Shown: positions 29,659-39,316, counted from the stretch's first letter. The stretch: 64,000 nt of DNA from Altererythrobacter epoxidivorans (GCF_001281485.1 NZ_CP012669.1:1178001-1242000), one strand, 5' to 3'. A program made the numbers and translations. Notes: generated from the sequence alone by a model not told the origin.

Positions 29659-30951
29659 TTATTCGGCTGCTTCGGCGAACTTCGCGTTGTGCTCTTCGAT
29701 CCGGCGCTCAAGCTCCGGACGGAAGTGACGAATAAGGCCTTGGATCGGCCAGGCCGCCGCATCGCCGAGCGCGCAGATGGTGTGGCCTTCGACCTGCTTG
29801 GTAACCTGCTGCAGCATGTCGATTTCCTCGATCGCCGCATCGCCGGTGCGCAGGCGTTCCATCATGCGCCACATCCAGCCCGTGCCTTCGCGGCAGGGCG
29901 TGCACTGGCCGCAGCTTTCGTGCTTGTAGAAATAGCTGAGGCGGCTGATCGCGCGGACGATATCGGTCGACTTGTCCATCACGATGACGCCTGCCGTGCC
30001 GAGGCCCGAGCCGAGCTCCTTGAGGCCGTCAAAATCCATCGGCGCGTCCCAGATCTGCTCTGCCGGAACCAGCGGGACCGACGATCCGCCCGGGATCACC
30101 GCGAGAAGGTTATCCTTGCCGCCGCGGATACCGCCACAGTGCTTCTCGATCAGCTCGCTGAACGGTATGGAAAGCGCTTCCTCGACCACGCAGGGCTTGT
30201 TCACATGCCCGCTGATCTGGAAGAGCTTGGTGCCCTTGTTGTTCTCGCGCCCGAAACTGCTGAACCAGCTCGCGCCGCGGCGCAGAATGGTCGGCACAAC
30301 AGCAATCGATTCCACGTTGTTGACCGTGGTCGGGCAGCCATAAAGACCTGCACCGGCCGGGAACGGCGGCTTGAGGCGCGGCTGGCCCTTCTTGCCTTCG
30401 AGGCTTTCGATCATCGCGGTTTCTTCACCGCAGATGTAAGCGCCTGCGCCACGGTGCATGAAGACATCGAAATCGTAACCCGACTTCGCTGCGTTCTTGC
30501 CGAGAAGGCCGGCATCATAAGCCTCGTCGATGGCTGCCTGGAGCGTTTCCGCCTCGCGGATGTATTCGCCGCGAATGTAGATGTAGGCCGCCCTTGCCCG
30601 CATGGCGAAACCGGCGACCAGCGCGCCTTCGATCAGCTTGTGCGGATCGTGACGGATGATCTCGCGGTCCTTGCACGAACCGGGTTCGGATTCGTCTGCA
30701 TTGATGACGAGAAAACTAGGACGTCCGTCCTTTGATTCCTTCGGCATGAACGACCATTTCAGGCCGGTGGGGAAGCCCGCGCCACCGCGGCCGCGAAGGC
30801 CCGAGGCCTTGACCTCTTCGATGATCGAATCCTGGCCGCGCGCGATCAGCGCCTTTGTATCGTCCCAATCGCCGCGCTTCTGCGCCGCCTTGAGGCCCCA
30901 GTCCTGGAAGCCATACAGATTGGTGAAGATGCGGTCCTTATCAGCCAGCAT
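29659..30951 (-). CDS. nuoF: NADH-quinone oxidoreductase subunit F
   Basis: The 430-residue NADH- and FMN-binding subunit. [13 protein letters not shown] binds [19 protein letters not shown] is the second nucleotide motif, and [12 protein letters not shown] with a later Cys ligates the N3 cluster. I chose the ATG at 30951 (MLADKDRIF), which overlaps the small membrane-protein gene by 11 bp. NADH oxidation starts here and electrons pass to NuoE and NuoG. Confidence 0.96.
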   Translation of the reverse strand: MLADKDRIFTNLYGFQDWGLKAAQKRGDWDDTKALIARGQDSIIEEVKASGLRGRGGAGFPTGLKWSFMPKESKDGRPSFLVINADESEPGSCKDREIIRHDPHKLIEGALVAGFAMRARAAYIYIRGEYIREAETLQAAIDEAYDAGLLGKNAAKSGYDFDVFMHRGAGAYICGEETAMIESLEGKKGQPRLKPPFPAGAGLYGCPTTVNNVESIAVVPTILRRGASWFSSFGRENNKGTKLFQISGHVNKPCVVEEALSIPFSELIEKHCGGIRGGKDNLLAVIPGGSSVPLVPAEQIWDAPMDFDGLKELGSGLGTAGVIVMDKSTDIVRAISRLSYFYKHESCGQCTPCREGTGWMWRMMERLRTGDAAIEEIDMLQQVTKQVEGHTICALGDAAAWPIQGLIRHFRPELERRIEEHNAKFAEAAE

Positions 30952-31138
30952 CGCTATCTCCAGTGGGAGTCTGTGCAAGAAGGATAGCGCCGAGAATGAA
31001 CAGGACGATGCCTGCAATCAGGACGCCATCGCCAAAATTCATTTCGCCATGAACCATGATCCCGGTGCCGGCGATAATCGCCACGGCCCCGAGCGCCATG
31101 AACTGGCGTGCGCGAGAACGAAGATTGAGAAGGTCCAT
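30941..31138 (-). CDS. Small membrane protein between nuoE and nuoF, 65 residues
   Basis: A short basic N-terminus (LRSRARQ) is followed by two hydrophobic helices (about 14-29 and 36-54) with a charged turn between, and a polar tail. The ATG overlaps the nuoE stop (TAATG) and the 3' end overlaps nuoF by 11 bp, which is strong evidence that it is translated as part of the operon. It is not a standard complex I subunit. An assembly factor or accessory subunit is possible but unproven. Confidence 0.75.
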   Translation of the reverse strand: MDLLNLRSRARQFMALGAVAIIAGTGIMVHGEMNFGDGVLIAGIVLFILGAILLAQTPTGDSDAG

Positions 31139-31806
31139 TACCAGTCACCCCGATAATCGTGGTTCTCTGTGACCATTTCCTTCAGCGTCGTCGGGCCGCC
31201 TTCGGGTTCGCTGGTCCGCTTCCCGTCAATCTGGGTGCCGGTTTTCGGCTGCTCGCCCTTGGCCAGCGCATCGAGGATCGCATCGAGCCGCTCGGGCGAC
31301 AGGTCCTCGTAATTATCGTCGTTGATCTGGACCATCGGCGCCGTGGCGCAATTGCCCATGCATTCGACTTCGGTGAGGGTCCAGAGGCCGTCTTCCGACA
31401 CATGCCCCTTGCTCATCCCGCGCTTCTTGCAGGTTTCGAACAATCCGTCCGAACCGCGCAGCATGCAGGGCGTCGTGCCGCAGACCTGCACGTGGTACTT
31501 ACCCACCGGCTTCATGTTGTACATGAAGTAGAAGGTCGCGACCTCGAGCACGCGGATCACGGGCATGTCGAGATAGTCGGCAACATATTCGATCACGGGC
31601 AGCGGCAGCCACCCCTGCGTATCGGTTTCCTCGCCAACCTGGCGCTGGGCGAAGTCGAGCAGAGCCATCACCGCCGATTTCTGTCGGCCTTCGGGATACT
31701 TCGCGATCGCCTTGTCGGCCTTCGCCTTCCACGCATCGGTGAATGCGAAATTGCCCCAGCGCTCGCGCAGCTCGGGAGTATCGGGTGCGGGGGAACGGTC
31801 AGCCAT
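31138..31806 (-). CDS. nuoE: NADH-quinone oxidoreductase subunit E
   Basis: A 222-residue thioredoxin-like 2Fe-2S subunit (cluster N1a). Cluster ligands are in VCGTTPCML and ECMGNCATAP. The last 45 or so residues, starting after DALAKGEQPK, form a polar extension usual in alphaproteobacteria and mitochondria. It overlaps nuoD upstream (TAATG) and the small membrane-protein gene downstream. Confidence 0.96.
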   Translation of the reverse strand: MADRSPAPDTPELRERWGNFAFTDAWKAKADKAIAKYPEGRQKSAVMALLDFAQRQVGEETDTQGWLPLPVIEYVADYLDMPVIRVLEVATFYFMYNMKPVGKYHVQVCGTTPCMLRGSDGLFETCKKRGMSKGHVSEDGLWTLTEVECMGNCATAPMVQINDDNYEDLSPERLDAILDALAKGEQPKTGTQIDGKRTSEPEGGPTTLKEMVTENHDYRGDW

Positions 31807-33017
31807 TAGCGGTCACACTCCCCGAACACGACGTCGATGGCGCCGAGAATTGCGGTGGCGTCAGGCAGCATATGTCCCTTGCACATCATATCCATAGCCT
31901 GAAGGTGGCTGAAAGCGGTCGGACGGATCTTGCAGCGATATGGCTTGTTGGTGCCGTCGCTGACCAGATAGACGCCGAATTCACCCTTGGGGCTTTCGGT
32001 CGCGACGTAAACTTCGCCAGCGGGAACGTGGAAGCCCTCGGTATAAAGCTTGAAGTGATGGATCAGGCTTTCCATCGAGCTCTTCATTTCGCCGCGCTTG
32101 GGAGGGGAAACCTTGCCATCGGTGCTCGCGATCGGGCCCGAAGGCATCTCGGCAAGACACTGCTTGATGATCTTGGCGCTCTCGTAAACTTCCTTCACGC
32201 GAACGACGAAACGGTCATAGCAATCCGAGTTCGTGCCGACCGGGATTTCGAAATCCATGCGGTCGTACACGTCGTAAGGCTGCGCCTTGCGCAGGTCCCA
32301 CGGGATGCCCGCCGCGCGGATCATTGGCCCCGAGAAACCCCATGCCACCGCGTCATCACGGCTCACGACCGCGATATCGACGTTGCGCTGCTTGAAGATG
32401 CGGTTGTCGAGCACAAGGCTCATCGCGTCGCCGAACAGTTCGGGCAGGCGCGTATCGAGCCATTCGCCGATATCGACCAGCAGTTTTTCCGGCACATCCT
32501 GGTGAACGCCGCCGGGGCGGAACCAGGCGCTGTGCATGCGCGCACCCGATGCGCGCTCGAAGAAGTTCATGCAGTCTTCGCGCAGCTCGAACACCCAGAG
32601 GTTCGGGGTCATCGCACCGACGTCCATCACGTGGCTGCCGATGTTGAGCATGTGGTTGCAGATGCGGGTCAGCTCGGCGAACAGCACGCGCAGGTACTGC
32701 GCACGTTCGGGCACCTCGATATTGAGCAGCTTTTCGATCGCGAGGACATAGCTGTGCTCCATGCACAGCGGGCTGCAGTAATCGAGCCGGTCAAAATAGG
32801 GCAGTGCCTGCAGATAGGTCTTGTGCTCGATCAGCTTCTCGGTGCCGCGGTGAAGCAGGCCGACGTGCGGATCGACGCGCTCGATGATCTCGCCGTCGAG
32901 CTCCATGACCATGCGCAGCACGCCGTGCGCCGCAGGGTGCTGGGGACCGAAGTTGATCGTGTAGTTGGTGATGACCTCGTCGCCGGTGGTCGGCGACTCT
33001 TCAAGCTGGATGCTCAT
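31806..33017 (-). CDS. nuoD: NADH-quinone oxidoreductase subunit D
   Basis: The 49-kDa-type subunit (403 residues) that forms the quinone site with Nuo[29 protein letters not shown] and the C-terminal DVVFGECDR are diagnostic; the quinone-facing His and Tyr lie in the first motif and in the [13 protein letters not shown] region. NuoC and NuoD are separate proteins here. The ATG overlaps the nuoC stop (ATGA). Confidence 0.97.
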   Translation of the reverse strand: MSIQLEESPTTGDEVITNYTINFGPQHPAAHGVLRMVMELDGEIIERVDPHVGLLHRGTEKLIEHKTYLQALPYFDRLDYCSPLCMEHSYVLAIEKLLNIEVPERAQYLRVLFAELTRICNHMLNIGSHVMDVGAMTPNLWVFELREDCMNFFERASGARMHSAWFRPGGVHQDVPEKLLVDIGEWLDTRLPELFGDAMSLVLDNRIFKQRNVDIAVVSRDDAVAWGFSGPMIRAAGIPWDLRKAQPYDVYDRMDFEIPVGTNSDCYDRFVVRVKEVYESAKIIKQCLAEMPSGPIASTDGKVSPPKRGEMKSSMESLIHHFKLYTEGFHVPAGEVYVATESPKGEFGVYLVSDGTNKPYRCKIRPTAFSHLQAMDMMCKGHMLPDATAILGAIDVVFGECDR

Positions 33018-33868
33018 GCGTCGTCTTTCCCGTCTTCGGGTTCGGTCGCAGCGGGCGTATCCTTCGCACCGCCTTCGCGTTCGGGCCGGTCGGGACGATC
33101 CTCGGTCGGCTCAGGCGCGTCATTGTCGATTGCCGTATCTTCTTCAGCAGGCGAACCCGCGCTGACCTTTTCCTCGGCCTTTTCGTCGGTCTTGGCACCG
33201 GCGCCGGTCTGCTTCGGGCTTTCGGTCGTCTTGGGTTCATTGACCGGCGGCGTCGCCGCCTTCTCGTCACCCGGCAGAACGTAGTCGGCACCTTCCCACG
33301 GGCTCAGGAAGTCGAACTGGCGCAGGTCCTGCGCAAGCTCGACCGGCTCGTAAACTACGCGCTTTTCGTCTTCGGAATAGCGCAACTCGACGTAGCCGGT
33401 GAGCGGGAAATCCTTGCGGAAGGGATGCCCTTCAAAGCCATAGTCCGTCAGGATACGGCGGAGATCGGTGTTGCCGGCGAACTTCACGCCGTAGAGGTCG
33501 AAAACCTCGCGCTCAAGCCATCCGGCATTCGGCCACAGCGTCGTGATGGTCGGAACCGGCGTGTTCTCGTCGGTCGAGACCTTGACGAGGATCCGATGGT
33601 TCCTGGTCAGGGAAAGCAGCATGTAGACGACTTCGAAACGCTCGGCGCGCTGCGGGAAGTCGACCCCTGCGATTTCCATCATCTGCTGGTATTCGTGCTC
33701 GTCACGCAGCAGGCGAAGGGCATCCTCGATGCCTTCGCGCTTGATGGTGAGCACGATTTCGCCGTGCTCCTCGCGGCCGCTGACGAGCAGATTGCCTAGC
33801 GTCGACGAAAGTGCGTCAAGGACGCCGTCGTTGGAAGTGATACGCGGTGCGGAATGAAGAACCGTCAT
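33014..33868 (-). CDS. nuoC: NADH-quinone oxidoreductase subunit C with an acidic tail
   Basis: The 30-kDa-type subunit. The conserved core ends with [32 protein letters not shown] and the following strand, complete by about residue 203. Some 80 further residues are rich in Glu, Asp, Pro, Thr and Lys with no predicted fold. E. coli and mitochondrial counterparts lack such a long tail. It lies 9 bp after nuoB and overlaps nuoD. Confidence 0.94.
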   Translation of the reverse strand: MTVLHSAPRITSNDGVLDALSSTLGNLLVSGREEHGEIVLTIKREGIEDALRLLRDEHEYQQMMEIAGVDFPQRAERFEVVYMLLSLTRNHRILVKVSTDENTPVPTITTLWPNAGWLEREVFDLYGVKFAGNTDLRRILTDYGFEGHPFRKDFPLTGYVELRYSEDEKRVVYEPVELAQDLRQFDFLSPWEGADYVLPGDEKAATPPVNEPKTTESPKQTGAGAKTDEKAEEKVSAGSPAEEDTAIDNDAPEPTEDRPDRPEREGGAKDTPAATEPEDGKDDA

Positions 33869-33877
33869 GATCGCCGA

Positions 33878-34441
33878 TTACCTCTCGATCGTACCGCTGC
33901 GGCGGATCTTCCGCTGCAACTGCATCACGCCATAGAGAAGCGCTTCCGCCGTCGGAGGGCATCCGGGCACATAGATATCGACCGGAACGATCCGGTCGCA
34001 GCCACGCACCACCGAATAGCTATAGTGGTAATATCCGCCGCCATTGGCACAGCTGCCCATCGAGATCACGTATTTCGGATCCGACATCTGGTCGTAAACC
34101 TTGCGCAGCGCCGGAGCCATCTTGTTGCAGAGCGTGCCCGCGACAATCATCACGTCCGACTGGCGCGGGGATGCGCGCGGAGCAACGCCGAAACGCTCCA
34201 TGTCGTAACGCGGCATGTTGACGTGGATCATTTCCACCGCACAGCAAGCGAGACCGAAAGTCATCCACCACAGCGAGCCGGTACGCGCCCACTGGAACAG
34301 GTCCTCTGTCGAAGTGACGAGGAAACCCTTGTCATTCACTTCGGTCTGAAGCGCGTTGAAATAATCGGCATCGGGCTGACGAACTTCGCCAGCCTGCGCT
34401 GCCTGGGGCAAACCGGTAGGAGGGGTGATAATAGTGCTCAT
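33878..34441 (-). CDS. nuoB: NADH-quinone oxidoreductase subunit B
   Basis: The 187-residue subunit that carries the terminal N2 cluster. Ligands lie in [19 protein letters not shown] and [12 protein letters not shown] chose the ATG at 34441, which overlaps the nuoA stop (ATGA) and gives the alphaproteobacterial length; the open frame goes nine codons further without support. Confidence 0.96.
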   Translation of the reverse strand: MSTIITPPTGLPQAAQAGEVRQPDADYFNALQTEVNDKGFLVTSTEDLFQWARTGSLWWMTFGLACCAVEMIHVNMPRYDMERFGVAPRASPRQSDVMIVAGTLCNKMAPALRKVYDQMSDPKYVISMGSCANGGGYYHYSYSVVRGCDRIVPVDIYVPGCPPTAEALLYGVMQLQRKIRRSGTIER

Positions 34442-34812
34442 TCCCAATCCAATGCCCCAACTTTCCATGCATAGGCGAGGCCGATCGCCAGTTCACCGAG
34501 GAAGACCATCATGGTCGCCCAGCCAGCCCAGCCCGTGAGGTCGAGGCTGACCGCCCAAGGGAACAGGAAGGCCGCTTCGAGATCGAAAATGATGAAAAGG
34601 ATCGCCACCAGATAGAAGCGCACGTCGAACTGGCTGCGCGGGTCTTCGAACGCGGGGAAGCCGCATTCATATTCGCTGAGCTTTTCCGCATCGGGATTAT
34701 GCGTCCCGGTGAGATAGGACACACCCATCGGCAGAAACACGAAAGCGGCGCTTAGACCGGCCGCGATGATCAGAAAGATCAAGATCGGCAGATATTGGCT
34801 GAGGTCGATCAC
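34438..34812 (-). CDS. nuoA: NADH-quinone oxidoreductase subunit A
   Basis: The first gene of the operon: 124 residues with three membrane helices. [21 protein letters not shown] (read in two parts) is the conserved first loop and [12 protein letters not shown] the second helix. The start is GTG at 34812, giving the usual IDLSQYLP beginning; longer frames upstream lack similarity. The leader just upstream contains two hairpins. Confidence 0.94.
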   Translation of the reverse strand: MIDLSQYLPILIFLIIAAGLSAAFVFLPMGVSYLTGTHNPDAEKLSEYECGFPAFEDPRSQFDVRFYLVAILFIIFDLEAAFLFPWAVSLDLTGWAGWATMMVFLGELAIGLAYAWKVGALDWE

Positions 34813-34823
34813 AAATTCATCCC

Positions 34824-34857
34824 AGGGGCTAGAATCTGCCGCAGCCTCTAGGCCCCT
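34824..34857 (-). promoter_or_regulatory. Hairpin 1 in the nuo operon leader
   Basis: AGGGGC-TAGA (34824-34833) pairs with TCTAGGCCCCT (34847-34857) apart from one bulged base. On the minus-strand message it ends 11 bases before the GTG start of nuoA, with GGGA directly after the stem. It could control ribosome access or RNA stability. Confidence 0.45.
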
Positions 34858-34858
34858 C

Positions 34859-34877
34859 GCCCTTGGTTCGCAAGGGC
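34859..34877 (-). promoter_or_regulatory. Hairpin 2 in the nuo operon leader
   Basis: GCCCTTG (34859-34865) and CAAGGGC (34871-34877) form a perfect 7-bp stem with a 5-base loop, immediately before hairpin 1 on the minus-strand message. No promoter was convincing by eye in the rest of this gap. Confidence 0.4.
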
Positions 34878-34961
34878 ACGAATCGTGAATTCCCTGCACC
34901 CAACAATGCATTGCCGCGAATTTGGCCCAAAGGCTTATCTTTACCTAGCATCGACATGCAG

Positions 34962-34995
34962 CGGGCACTCGGCTCGCGAGGAGCCGAAATGCCCG
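34962..34995 (-). terminator. Strong hairpin after the aldehyde dehydrogenase gene
   Basis: On the minus strand CGGGCA and TCGGCTC pair with GAGCCGA and TGCCCG around a short loop, 10 bp after the dehydrogenase stop. No T-run follows, so it may act as a stabilising or factor-assisted end rather than a classical intrinsic terminator. Confidence 0.5.
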
Positions 34996-35004
34996 CGGCA
35001 AGCC

Positions 35005-36435
35005 TCATTTCATCATCGTCGAAACGGCTTTCTTCGTCGAGCTGCCGTAGGGCGGTTTGAACCCGCCGAGCTTGGCGATGTCGATCTTGGGCTGGTGATA
35101 GACGCTGCGCGCATGGCTGAATTCGCGGAAACCCTCGATCGCGTGATAGCTGCCCATGCCGGACGGTCCGACACCGCCAAACGGCAAGTCCTCCATCGAG
35201 ACGTGGAAGATCACGTCGTTGGTCGTGACCCCGCCGGAAATCGTCTTGCTAAGCACGTGCTGCTGCTCGTCGGTATCCTGACCGAAATAATACAGGCCAA
35301 GCGGCCGGTCGTGCTCGTTCACGTAATCGATCGCCTGGTCGATATTCTTGTAGCTCATGACCGGCAGTACAGGTCCGAAGATCTCCTCCTGCATCACCTT
35401 CATATCGTCGTTGACGTTACGGATGATGTTCAGTGGCATCTTTCGCATGTTCGCGTTCGAGAAATCCTCGCCGCCCGGATTGACTTCGATAACCTCGGCG
35501 CCCTTCTCACGCGCGTCCTCCACCAATCCCTGGAGCCGCTCGAAATGGCGGTCGCTGACGATGGAGGCATAGTCGTCGTTTTCGAGGAGCGTCGGATACA
35601 TGTTCGTGACACCCTGGGTGACCCCGGCGATAGCCTCGTCCATCTTGTCTTCCGGGACGTACATATAATCGGGCGCGAGGCAGATCTGCCCGGCATTCAT
35701 CATCTTGCCCAGAGCGATGCGCTCACCCGCTTTCGCGAAATCGGCACTGCGACCCATGAAGACAGGGCTCTTGCCACCGAGTTCGAGGGTCACCGGCACC
35801 AGGTTGGCAGACGCAGCCTCCATCACCCGGCGACCGGTCGCCGTTGAACCAGTAAAGACGAGGTGATCGAATGGCAGGGAAGAAAACGCCGCGGCGACCT
35901 CGGGCCCGCCAGTAATCACGGCCAGTTCGTCCGGCGTGAAATATTCCTCGACAAGCTCGCGCATCAACAAAGAGGTTCGCTCGGTGAACTCGCTCGGCTT
36001 GATCATCGCTCGGTTGCCCGCTGCAAAAACCTGCATGAGAGGCGAAAATGCCAGGTTCACCGGAAAATTCCACGGGCTGAGAATGCCGATCACGCCCTTG
36101 GGTTCATAGCGCAGCTCTGCCTTCGCCCCGAGCAAGCCGAGCGGAAACTGGACCTTGCGCTTTTCGGTTTTAGCCCAACCGTCCATCCGCTTGAGCGCGT
36201 CTTTCCCTGCGCTGACCGTGCCGGCGATGTCGGTGATCATCGACTGCATGATGCTGCGGTTGCCGAAATCGGCGCTCATCGCCTTGCAGAGGTTTTCCCC
36301 GTGATCCTTGAGCAGCGCCATCGCACGCTTGATCCGGTCCTTGCGCATCGACATCGGCTCGGGCCTCGAAGCGGTAAACGCACTGCGTTGCAAGCGAAGG
36401 ATTCGCTCCATTTCGTCACGCTTGTCGTCAGCCAT
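35005..36435 (-). CDS. Aldehyde dehydrogenase, coniferyl-aldehyde-dehydrogenase-like
   Basis: A 476-residue NAD(P)-dependent ALDH. Motifs are LSPWNFPVNL, the TGSTATGRRVM nucleotide loop, LELGGKSP with the general-base Glu, and NAGQICLAPDY with the catalytic Cys, then EEIFGPVLPV. The short N-terminus and C-terminal hydrophobic region (GGFKPPYGS) resemble the coniferyl aldehyde dehydrogenase group, which also oxidises medium-chain and aromatic aldehydes. I chose the ATG at 36435 because of the GGGAGAGAG just upstream. It is divergent from the thiolase gene across 174 bp. Confidence 0.88.
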   Translation of the reverse strand: MADDKRDEMERILRLQRSAFTASRPEPMSMRKDRIKRAMALLKDHGENLCKAMSADFGNRSIMQSMITDIAGTVSAGKDALKRMDGWAKTEKRKVQFPLGLLGAKAELRYEPKGVIGILSPWNFPVNLAFSPLMQVFAAGNRAMIKPSEFTERTSLLMRELVEEYFTPDELAVITGGPEVAAAFSSLPFDHLVFTGSTATGRRVMEAASANLVPVTLELGGKSPVFMGRSADFAKAGERIALGKMMNAGQICLAPDYMYVPEDKMDEAIAGVTQGVTNMYPTLLENDDYASIVSDRHFERLQGLVEDAREKGAEVIEVNPGGEDFSNANMRKMPLNIIRNVNDDMKVMQEEIFGPVLPVMSYKNIDQAIDYVNEHDRPLGLYYFGQDTDEQQHVLSKTISGGVTTNDVIFHVSMEDLPFGGVGPSGMGSYHAIEGFREFSHARSVYHQPKIDIAKLGGFKPPYGSSTKKAVSTMMK

Positions 36436-36609
36436 CACTCTCTCCCTTGGGTTTCGATTTGATATCGTTTTCGCGCAAGCTGCTGGCAATGACAAGCGGG
36501 GCATGCGACGAATTGACGACAATGCGAGCTGGCTATTCGATTTGCCTTTGCCGCACTGCAACATTAGAGCCACGCTGAAACCAGTCTCACAAGCCAACAG
36601 GAACGCCTC

Positions 36610-37809
36610 ATGTCCCAGTTCTCAGCCAACGATCCGATCGTCATCCTTTCCTATGCGCGTACCCCGATGGGCGGCATGCAAGGCGCCCTTTCCGATGTAT
36701 CGGCAACCGACCTTGGCGCAACGGCAGTTGGTGCTGCGGTAGAACGGTCAGGCGTTGACGGAAGCGACTTCGAACGAATCTACATGGGCTGTGTCCTTCC
36801 AGCTGGCCTCGGCCAGGCCCCTGCCCGCCAGGCTGCACTGAAGGCCGGTCTGCCGAAATCGGTCCAGGCAACGACCGTCAACAAAGTTTGCGGCTCGGGC
36901 ATGCAGACCGTGATCATGGGCGCAGAAGCACTCGCCAGCGGGACTGTCGACATGGTGATCGCAGGCGGCATGGAAAGCATGACCAATGCGCCATACCTCC
37001 TCAAGAAGCACCGTTCCGGTGCGCGCATCGGGCATGACATGGCCTATGACCACATGTTTCTCGACGGGCTTGAAGATGCCTACGACGCGGGCCGCGCGAT
37101 GGGGACTTTCGCGCAGGACACCGCCGACGAATACCAGCTGACCCGCGAGGACATGGACGGATATTCGATCGAGTCGCTGCGCCGCGCAAATGCGGCGATC
37201 GAAAGCGGCGCATTCGCGGACGAGCTTGTGGCGGTTACCTATTCGACCCGCGCTGGCGAACAGACCGTCGACACCGACGAACAGCCGGGTCGCGGCCGTC
37301 CGGACAAGATCCCGACGCTGCGCCCTGCATTCGCCAAGGACGGCACGATCACTGCGGCAACGTCCAGCTCGATCTCTGACGGCGCAGCCGCCGTCACCCT
37401 CACCCGCGCCAGCGTTGCTGCCGACAAGGGGGTCAAACCTGTTGCCAAGATCGTCGCAATGGCAGCGCATGCCCGCGAGCCTAAGGACTTCACCGTTGCA
37501 CCTGTCGGCGCAATCGAGAAGTGCCTCGAAAAGGCTGGCTGGAGCGTCGATGATGTCGACCTGTGGGAAGTCAACGAAGCTTTTGCCTGCGTCGCCATGT
37601 TCGCAATGCGCGACATCGGCATCGACCATGCGAAGATCAACGTGAATGGCGGCGCGACCGCGCTCGGCCATCCCATCGGCGCCAGCGGCACCCGCATCAT
37701 CGTGACGCTGATCAATGCGCTCAAGCACAACGGCAAGAAGCGCGGTGTCGCCAGCCTTTGCATCGGCGGCGGCGAAGCAACCGCAATTGCCGTAGAACTG
37801 CTCGACTGA
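36610..37809 (+). CDS. Acetyl-CoA acetyltransferase (thiolase)
   Basis: A 399-residue thiolase. NKVCGSGMQTV holds the nucleophilic Cys; the C-terminal motifs NVNGGATALGHPIGASGTR (in parts) and CIGGGEATAIAVE carry the catalytic His and Cys positions. The tight match to biosynthetic acetoacetyl-CoA thiolases suggests a role in ketone-body or polyhydroxyalkanoate-type metabolism, but beta-oxidation cannot be excluded as no partner gene lies beside it. An intrinsic terminator follows. Confidence 0.92.
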   Translation: MSQFSANDPIVILSYARTPMGGMQGALSDVSATDLGATAVGAAVERSGVDGSDFERIYMGCVLPAGLGQAPARQAALKAGLPKSVQATTVNKVCGSGMQTVIMGAEALASGTVDMVIAGGMESMTNAPYLLKKHRSGARIGHDMAYDHMFLDGLEDAYDAGRAMGTFAQDTADEYQLTREDMDGYSIESLRRANAAIESGAFADELVAVTYSTRAGEQTVDTDEQPGRGRPDKIPTLRPAFAKDGTITAATSSSISDGAAAVTLTRASVAADKGVKPVAKIVAMAAHAREPKDFTVAPVGAIEKCLEKAGWSVDDVDLWEVNEAFACVAMFAMRDIGIDHAKINVNGGATALGHPIGASGTRIIVTLINALKHNGKKRGVASLCIGGGEATAIAVELLD

Positions 37810-37844
37810 GCCAGATTTCGCCAATTGGCGCAAACGTGTTAGGT

Positions 37845-37877
37845 CCCCTCCTGCATTTCCTGCGGGAGGGGGTTTTT
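37845..37877 (+). terminator. Intrinsic terminator after the thiolase gene
   Basis: CCCCTCCTGC (37845-37854) pairs fully with GCGGGAGGGG (37862-37871, one G-U), with a 7-base loop and a run of five T. The same 3' arm supplies the Shine-Dalgarno, and the T-run part of the TTG start, of the next gene. Confidence 0.85.
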
Positions 37878-38250
37878 GCGTTTAGCAGCTGGATTTACCC
37901 TGATTTTACTGGCTGCCGCTTGCAGCGGTGAAACTGCGCCCGACGGGCCGAAAGCAGGCGATCCCGGCACCTATACCCGCATGATGCCCGACGGGGCGCG
38001 CAACCTCACCATCATTCGCAGCGACGGAACCTACGAAACGCAAATCGGCAAGAGCCGAAGCGTGGGCAAGGTGCGCAGCGATGGCGACCAGACCTGCTTC
38101 AAAGGATCGTCGGAAGGCGCAGTCGAAACCTGCTGGACCAATGGCCCGATCCGTCCTGGCGGGACCTTCGAAAGCACCGATCTGGACGGGCAGACCTACA
38201 CCATCACCTATTCGCCGGACGTTCCGGTGGACGAGATAAGAGCCGAATAA
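37876..38250 (+). CDS. Lipoprotein of unknown function (paralogue 1)
   Basis: 124 residues with a lipoprotein signal ending LLAAAC (Cys at 16). The mature part has repeated DGxY elements, a QTCF and an ETCW cysteine, and NGPIRPGGTF. It shares this layout with the next gene, so the two are tandem paralogues. The start has to be the TTG at 37876, as nothing else preserves the signal peptide; its ribosome site GGAGG lies in the thiolase terminator stem. Anchoring in the outer membrane is inferred. Confidence 0.7.
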   Translation: MRLAAGFTLILLAAACSGETAPDGPKAGDPGTYTRMMPDGARNLTIIRSDGTYETQIGKSRSVGKVRSDGDQTCFKGSSEGAVETCWTNGPIRPGGTFESTDLDGQTYTITYSPDVPVDEIRAE

Positions 38251-38293
38251 CGGCCGACCACTCGGGTTGCCAACCTAAGGAAGGGGAAGTGAT

Positions 38294-38698
38294 ATGAAGA
38301 AATTGATTGGATTGGCATCGGTACTCGTTCTTGCCGCGTGTTCGCAGGCGGAAGCGCCAGCAGCCGAAGATACCACAGCCGACACCGAAAGCGTCGAAGC
38401 TGCGGTCGTCGCCGGTGGTTCGGGTGTTTACGAAGTCGCGACGGAAGACGGTCGCATGGCGCAAACCATCATGCTCGAAGACGGAACCTACACCGACAAG
38501 GATCCAGACGGGAATGTGGTCGAAACCGGCACCTACACCACAGCCGACAGCAAGACCTGTTTCGATCCAGAAGGCGATGAAGAAGCCTATTGTTACATCA
38601 ACGGCGAAATCGGACCCGATGGTTCGTTCAGCACGACCCGCGAAGGCGAGGAAGAAAGCATAACGGTGAAACGCGTCGGAGATGCTCCGGCCGAATAA
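38294..38698 (+). CDS. Lipoprotein of unknown function (paralogue 2)
   Basis: 134 residues with signal sequence MKKLIGLASVLVLAAC (lipobox LAAC, Cys at 16) followed by a very acidic, Ala-rich linker. The folded part has LEDGTYTD, SKTCF, AYCYINGEIGPDGSF and ends in a short strand. It is similar in plan to the gene just upstream. The ribosome site AAGGAAGGGG is strong, in contrast to that of its paralogue, so the two are probably expressed at different levels. Followed by a terminator. Confidence 0.85.
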   Translation: MKKLIGLASVLVLAACSQAEAPAAEDTTADTESVEAAVVAGGSGVYEVATEDGRMAQTIMLEDGTYTDKDPDGNVVETGTYTTADSKTCFDPEGDEEAYCYINGEIGPDGSFSTTREGEEESITVKRVGDAPAE

Positions 38699-38721
38699 CG
38701 CCCGAATGCCAGATTAGCGAG

Positions 38722-38747
38722 AGGCGGCTCCGATGGGGCCGCCTTTT
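38722..38747 (+). terminator. Intrinsic terminator after the second lipoprotein gene
   Basis: AGGCGGCTCC pairs with GGGGCCGCCT around GAT, followed by TTTT, 23 bp after the stop codon. It sits just before the convergent SH3-protein gene and could serve both strands. Confidence 0.8.
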
Positions 38748-38752
38748 GCCTG

Positions 38753-39223
38753 TCAGGGCTCGCCCGAGCCCCACAAGCGGTCCTGTGGAGCCCATCCAGC
38801 GTGTCCACCAGCGTTGAACTCGCACCAACCGTCCTCGCATTTGCCCAAGGTGCCCACGACACCGGGCTCCGCATTCCATTTCAATCTTGCAGAACTGCCG
38901 GCGGCATCGCGAATAGGCATCAGCCCCTCGCCGATGACGATCGCGCCACGCTCCGGCGTCAGGAGTCTCGCGACGACCCATCCGCGAGCGCCGTCGGGGT
39001 CCTCGATCAGACGCCAGCCCTCCATTACCCGCACGACCTTCACCGGCAGGCCCTTGCGCTGGTAAACCCAGTCTATACGGTACTCGGCACTTGGACCGAC
39101 CCGCATGTTGACCTTCTCTGCGCGCATGGATGCCCAATACGGGACATCGCGGTTTTGCGCCCACGCCCCTGCAAAGGGAGTGATGACGAGGAGAAGCAAT
39201 GCGAGTGGCAGCAGGCGTTTCAT
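38753..39223 (-). CDS. Secreted SH3-domain protein
   Basis: 156 residues with a Sec signal peptide (MKRLLPLALLLLVITPFAGAWA) and two bacterial SH3-like repeats: VNMRVGPSAEYRIDWVY with GWRLIEDPDG, then a second unit with KCEDGWCEFN and GWAPQDRLWG. Such proteins bind cell-wall peptides in the periplasm. The pair of cysteines in the second repeat could form a disulfide. I chose the ATG at 39223; the frame goes further upstream over the divergent gene. Confidence 0.85.
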   Translation of the reverse strand: MKRLLPLALLLLVITPFAGAWAQNRDVPYWASMRAEKVNMRVGPSAEYRIDWVYQRKGLPVKVVRVMEGWRLIEDPDGARGWVVARLLTPERGAIVIGEGLMPIRDAAGSSARLKWNAEPGVVGTLGKCEDGWCEFNAGGHAGWAPQDRLWGSGEP

Positions 39224-39316
39224 GATCGCCGCCTGATAGCGTCTATCCCCTCTTCTCATCAAGCGGACTTCGCACGCAGCTTGACCGCGAGGGGTGATGC
39301 AGCCTAGCGCCCGGAA

